A stretch of 6,457 bases of DNA, taken from contig LADV01000018.1 in assembly GCA_000961805.1 (NCBI GenBank), positions 1 through 6,457 on the forward strand, read 5' to 3'. The notes beneath the pieces are model-generated. The model was not told the origin of the DNA. It worked only from the letters and a program-made list of their open reading frames with translations, and did not search any database. Positions 5,309-6,457 of the stretch are shown here, in pieces. The DNA comes from Peptococcaceae bacterium BRH_c23. GTDB lineage: Bacteria > Bacillota_B > Desulfitobacteriia > Desulfitobacteriales > Desulfitobacteriaceae. A program made the position numbers and the translations under genes. Every line of letters starts with the position of its first letter. Positions within the stretch are counted from its first letter, which is position 1.

Positions 5309-6457
5309 TTATTTAGGCGGATATGCTGGCAAATGTGGGTTACCTGTTTCATCAAGTAATGGATTTCCAAATTCATCAACCCTATGTCCATGAGGCACCT
5401 GAGCTTTAGGATCAGCCTGTTTTGGATGTCCTAAACCATCATATCTATCACCTGTTGGGATACCATTCTCATCTTTAACTTGCCACATCTTACCATCCGG
5501 TCTTCCTTCAATCTTCTGACCTGGTTTTAGGGGCATTGCATTACCAGCAGGATCAACAACTATTTTACCCTCAGCTTTACTTACCCCCTGGAAGCAAGTA
5601 TTGTGAACAAGAACATCATTTTTCGAAACAAAGTAAGTATGCCAGTCCTCTACCTCAAAATTATATACCTTTATTCGTTCTTTGAGTGACTCAAGTTCTA
5701 CTGCTGTAACCTCGGTTACACCAGAATATAACTGTACTTTATCTCCAACTTTTAGTTCTCCTGCGGGTGTCCAGCCTTTTCCTTCAACCCAGAATGGATG
5801 AGTAGGTGTAGCTCTTATTTCTGCACCCTTAATAGTAACGTGTATAAGCCTATCAGTTTCATTGACAAAAATGTTTTTAACTTTCTTCAATCCTATTTCG
5901 CCTGTCTCAGCGTTTTCCGAATAGACTTTATCTCCTACTTTAATGTCCTGTATTTGCTTATATCCGTCTTCTGTTTTGACTAAAGTCTCATCGGTAAAGC
6001 AAATACCGCCTTCTCCAATCTTTGCCGCTCCCTCTAATAACTTCATCCCCTTCTTTGACTTCAGTGCCAGCTTCACACCTTTACCAGCCAGCATGAGCCC
6101 TTTAATTATAACCTCTCCGCCAACAACGTAGCTCCCGATACTTAATGTAGCTATGATTTTCGCACCCGTACTGGCATCAGGGCTAAGAAGGGTATTGATA
6201 TCATCTCCTATCAGGGCATTATAGACTGCAATCAAACAATCTTGCACAGGGTCTCTGGGACAATAGCAGGGAGAGGGGGAATGTCCGTTCGGGTCTACGT
6301 ATACCACGGGGTTGTTGTAGCAGTAGGCATACAGGTTTAAACTCTGGGGATTGCCGGCAAAGCCTTGGAAGGTATCCGCAGTGGTGAATCTGCCTGTTGC
6401 TGGATCATAGTAACGGGCATTGAGATAATAGAGGCCTGTTGCTTCGTCATAGCGGTA
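5309..6457 (-). CDS. RHS-repeat polymorphic toxin, C-terminal part (RHS core end, HINT autoprotease, toxin tip)
   Basis: The gene continues past the right edge; 382 residues are visible and numbered here from the edge. Residues 1-58 are the conserved RHS core end (YRYDEATGLYYLNARYYDPA ... YVDPNGH). A linker with a hydrophobic stretch (about 99-127) leads to a HINT domain at 153-286. This has Cys153 in GICFTDETLV, THPFW at 219-223 and the terminal LVHN, all expected for intein-like self-cleavage. The last 96 residues are the toxin tip, with GHPKQADP and PHGH carrying histidines 344, 356 and 358 and GNPHLP near the end. This resembles tips annotated as toxin type 24 (predicted RNase), but I am not certain. 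The full protein would be exported, shed its tip by autoproteolysis, and attack neighbouring cells. The immunity candidate lies 21 nt downstream. A GTG at 6307 lies inside conserved RHS sequence and is not a real start. Confidence 0.93.
   Translation of the reverse strand, partial: YRYDEATGLYYLNARYYDPATGRFTTADTFQGFAGNPQSLNLYAYCYNNPVVYVDPNGHSPSPCYCPRDPVQDCLIAVYNALIGDDINTLLSPDASTGAKIIATLSIGSYVVGGEVIIKGLMLAGKGVKLALKSKKGMKLLEGAAKIGEGGICFTDETLVKTEDGYKQIQDIKVGDKVYSENAETGEIGLKKVKNIFVNETDRLIHVTIKGAEIRATPTHPFWVEGKGWTPAGELKVGDKVQLYSGVTEVTAVELESLKERIKVYNFEVEDWHTYFVSKNDVLVHNTCFQGVSKAEGKIVVDPAGNAMPLKPGQKIEGRPDGKMWQVKDENGIPTGDRYDGLGHPKQADPKAQVPHGHRVDEFGNPLLDETGNPHLPAYPPK

Noticed and set aside
5600..6001. 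A true protein-splicing intein in the RHS gene
   Set aside because: The cysteine start, THPF and terminal HN fit, but the domain is short, lacks a homing endonuclease and is followed only by a toxin tip, which fits HINT self-cleavage better.
5050..6131. Plus-strand frames opposite the cysteine-rich and RHS/HINT genes (5050-5268, 5798-5983, 5943-6131)
   Set aside because: No start signals or family resemblance. The minus-strand genes explain the sequence.
1..6457. CRISPR array, tRNA or rRNA gene
   Set aside because: No regularly spaced repeats and no tRNA- or rRNA-like segments were seen on reading both strands.

Overview
The window looks like accessory DNA from a Gram-positive, fairly low-GC Firmicute, plausibly a clostridial or Peptococcaceae-type anaerobe. 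This is inferred from strong AGGAGG-type ribosome sites, an RHS/YD-repeat toxin locus of Firmicute style, and a transposon gene set (zinc-ribbon protein, DDE transposase, ExeA-like ATPase) known to me mainly from such genomes. All supported genes lie on the minus strand, so the locus reads from high to low coordinates.

Right part (about 3990-6457), a polymorphic-toxin locus. The 3' end of an RHS-repeat protein enters from the right edge. It finishes its RHS core, then carries a HINT autoprotease domain and a short C-terminal toxin module. A small cysteine-rich gene follows 21 nt later and is the likely immunity gene. After a hairpin terminator comes a second toxin module (GIY-YIG/URI-like) with no start or RHS body of its own. 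It is followed 19 nt later by an intact gene resembling the Imm44 immunity family. This is the arrangement expected of a displaced 'orphan' toxin-immunity cassette behind an active RHS gene.

Middle (about 3281-3990). An AT-rich stretch with several hairpins, one of them IS-end-like, is followed by a fragment of RHS YD repeats. The fragment is cut on its 5' side near the IS-like hairpin and on its 3' side by a transposon insertion.

Left part (1-3280), a three-gene DDE/AAA+ transposon of the TniA/TniB (Tn552/Tn7-like) kind. Its proposed ends are imperfect inverted repeats starting TGT at base 1 and at base 3280 (17 of 24 positions match). Its operon runs zinc-ribbon/HTH protein, DDE transposase, AAA+ ATPase. 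The ATPase overlaps the transposase by 8 nt, and the operon ends in a strong terminator. At the right end a terminator is built into the terminal repeat. A sigma-70-like promoter, an operator-like dyad, and a 12-bp leader hairpin that may bring a distant Shine-Dalgarno next to a TTG start follow in order.

The most interesting signals are the compact control region at the transposon's right end, the poorly understood zinc-ribbon third protein, and the two toxin/immunity modules with unusual or only weakly assignable domains.
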